Shown: positions 6,266 through 7,324 of the stretch, piece after piece | How the letters are laid out: the number at the start of each line of letters is the position of its first letter | How positions within the stretch are numbered: position 1 is the first letter of the stretch | From: Actinomycetota bacterium | Lineage (GTDB): Bacteria; Actinomycetota; Actinomycetes; Nanopelagicales; Nanopelagicaceae | DNA: 7,324 bases | Direction: 5' to 3' | Assembly: GCA_009705185.1 (NCBI GenBank) | Contig: WLCS01000045.1 | Coordinates: 1 to 7,324, forward strand | Position numbers and translations under genes: made by a program | Notes under the pieces: generated by a model | The model's input: only the letters and a program-made list of their open reading frames with translations | Database searches by the model: none | Told to the model about the DNA's origin: nothing

Positions 6266-7324
6266 GAGTTCCTCCCAAGCAACTTATTCCAAGCGCGGTT
6301 ATCTGAGGAAAGAGTTACTCCGGAAGATCCCACCATCGCCATTTCATAGATGTCATAAATGCTTTCTGCCACGACATCCCAATCAAAATTCTTAGCATAT
6401 TCGCGACCTTTAGCTGAGATATCTCTGCGCTTATCAGGATTACGGATTAGCTCGATTGCTTTTGCCGCCAAATCTTCAGAACTTTCGGATGTAAAAAGTG
6501 TTCCGTATTCTCCGTGACCAAGGAGTGAATCGAATGCTGGGATATCACTTGCAAGTACCGATGCTCCCCCAGCTAGCGCTTCAGCAAGAATTATTCCAAA
6601 AGATTCGCCGCCAGTATTTGGGGCAACATAGATTGCTACAGATGACATGAAGTTCGCTTTATCTTCTTCTGAGATTCGGCCAAGGAAGGTGAACCTTTTT
6701 CGAATGTATGGCTCCATGGTTTCCAAAACACTGACCGGATTTCCCGGACCCGCCACAACTACTTTGATATCTGGAATTGCTTCGATGATTGTTGGCAGCG
6801 CTTGAACAAGTACTGACAATCCTTTTCGAGGTTCTTCAAAACGTCCAATAAAGCCGATCGTGTTGCCACTCCAGCGATCATCGCTATGAGCAGTTGCGTA
6901 TCTCTTGGCGTATATGCCGTTCGGAACGACGACTGCATCTGTATCCAAATGAATTTGAAGGGTTTCTCTTGCGGCTTCGCTGACCGCGATGCGCGCTGTC
7001 AATTTTTCAATGACGGGTTCAATAAAAGGTGTGATTGCAAAAGCTATTTTCTGGCGAGTTGATGCTGCGTGAAAAGTTCCAACAAGCGGACCTTCTGCCG
7101 CCCAACATGCAAGCAATGAGATGGACGGAATCGCTGGTTCGTGAAGATGCAACAAATCAAAATTACCGGCGCTTATCCATTGCTTCACTCGAGCGAATGC
7201 AATTGGTCCGAAAAGTACTCGCGCAACCGCACCGTGGTAAGGAATCGCAATTGGTCGACCCGCACTTGTTACATAGTCAGGTAAGCCCTCTTCGCTTATT
7301 GCAGGTGCAAGGACTGAAACAGAA
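6262..7324 (-). CDS. pimA: Phosphatidylinositol mannosyltransferase PimA (5' end missing at the right edge)
   Basis: PimA is a GT4-family, GT-B-fold enzyme on the inner face of the membrane. It moves the first mannose from GDP-mannose to phosphatidyl-myo-inositol, starting PIM, lipomannan and lipoarabinomannan synthesis. Some 353 residues are visible and the frame is open to the window edge. The visible part begins SVSVLAPA, then reads LPDYVTSAGRPIAIPY and HLHEPAIPSISLLACWAAEG, both close to mycobacterial PimA. The donor-site motif GRFEEPRKG (visible residues 160-168) supplies the Arg and Lys that hold the GDP-mannose phosphates. The conserved glutamate lies in GGESFGIILAEALAGG (238-253). Perhaps 40 N-terminal residues are missing. 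A GTG at 7188 could look like a start, but similarity continues upstream of it. Other GT4 enzymes share the fold; the acceptor-region matches and the neighbourhood favour PimA. Confidence 0.9.
   Translation of the reverse strand, partial: SVSVLAPAISEEGLPDYVTSAGRPIAIPYHGAVARVLFGPIAFARVKQWISAGNFDLLHLHEPAIPSISLLACWAAEGPLVGTFHAASTRQKIAFAITPFIEPVIEKLTARIAVSEAARETLQIHLDTDAVVVPNGIYAKRYATAHSDDRWSGNTIGFIGRFEEPRKGLSVLVQALPTIIEAIPDIKVVVAGPGNPVSVLETMEPYIRKRFTFLGRISEEDKANFMSSVAIYVAPNTGGESFGIILAEALAGGASVLASDIPAFDSLLGHGEYGTLFTSESSEDLAAKAIELIRNPDKRRDISAKGREYAKNFDWDVVAESIYDIYEMAMVGSSGVTLSSDNRAWNKLLGRNS
6271..6275 (-). promoter_or_regulatory. Ribosome binding site of the LemA-like gene
   Basis: GGAGG (within GGGAGGA) on the minus strand lies five bases before the GTG at 6265, inside the last codons of pimA. 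It is the best Shine-Dalgarno match in the window and decides in favour of a GTG start for the downstream gene. Confidence 0.75.

Noticed and set aside
6262..7188. pimA starting at the GTG at 7188
   Set aside because: The frame stays open to 7324, and the upstream 45 codons match PimA (LPDYVTSAGRP), so the gene is truncated by the window rather than starting there.
1..7324. Defence system, mobile element, CRISPR array, RNA gene or novel gene cluster
   Set aside because: Every stretch is accounted for by conserved housekeeping or envelope genes with gaps of 54 bases or less. No direct-repeat array, transposase or tRNA-like fold was seen.

Overview
The window suggests a small-genome, low-to-mid GC member of the Actinobacteria (Actinomycetota). 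Three 60-base lines counted by hand gave 29-31 G+C each, so GC is close to 50%, well below classical high-GC actinomycetes. Two things point to Actinobacteria: a PimA-type phosphatidylinositol mannosyltransferase, and the gene order pimA - (membrane gene) - pdxS - pdxT - yebC - ruvC - ruvA - ruvB - secD, which is a spread-out order in Mycobacterium and Streptomyces but is compact here. The packing, the overlapping starts and stops and the modest GC fit streamlined freshwater lineages such as the acI/Nanopelagicales group. That placement is an inference, not a demonstrated identity.

Every gene lies on the minus strand, so the window reads from right to left. From 7324 down to 4738 are three envelope genes: pimA (5' end outside the window), a LemA-like single-pass membrane protein coupled to it by a GTGA overlap, and a DUF3048 (YerB-like) membrane-anchored or exported protein. 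From 4687 to 3210 is the pdxS-pdxT pair, the two subunits of the pyridoxal 5'-phosphate synthase. From 3155 to 2403 is a YebC/TACO1 protein. From 2369 to 169 is ruvC-ruvA-ruvB, the complete Holliday-junction branch-migration and resolution machinery, with an ATGA overlap and an abutting TAAATG junction. From 157 to the left edge is the first 52 codons of secD, which continues outside the window.

No intergenic gap exceeds about 54 bases, and no convincing rho-independent terminator is visible. The whole window could be one transcript with internal promoters; the gaps before pdxS (50 nt) and yebC (54 nt) are the most plausible places for those. The genes belong to separate pathways (envelope lipid, vitamin B6, translation or regulation, DNA repair, protein export) and share position rather than a common function.

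I saw no tRNA, rRNA, CRISPR array, insertion sequence or phage gene. This is mainly an ordinary, well-conserved chromosomal core region. The points most worth a second look are the absence of yajC between ruvB and secD, and the uncharacterised DUF3048 and LemA-like pair between pimA and pdxS.
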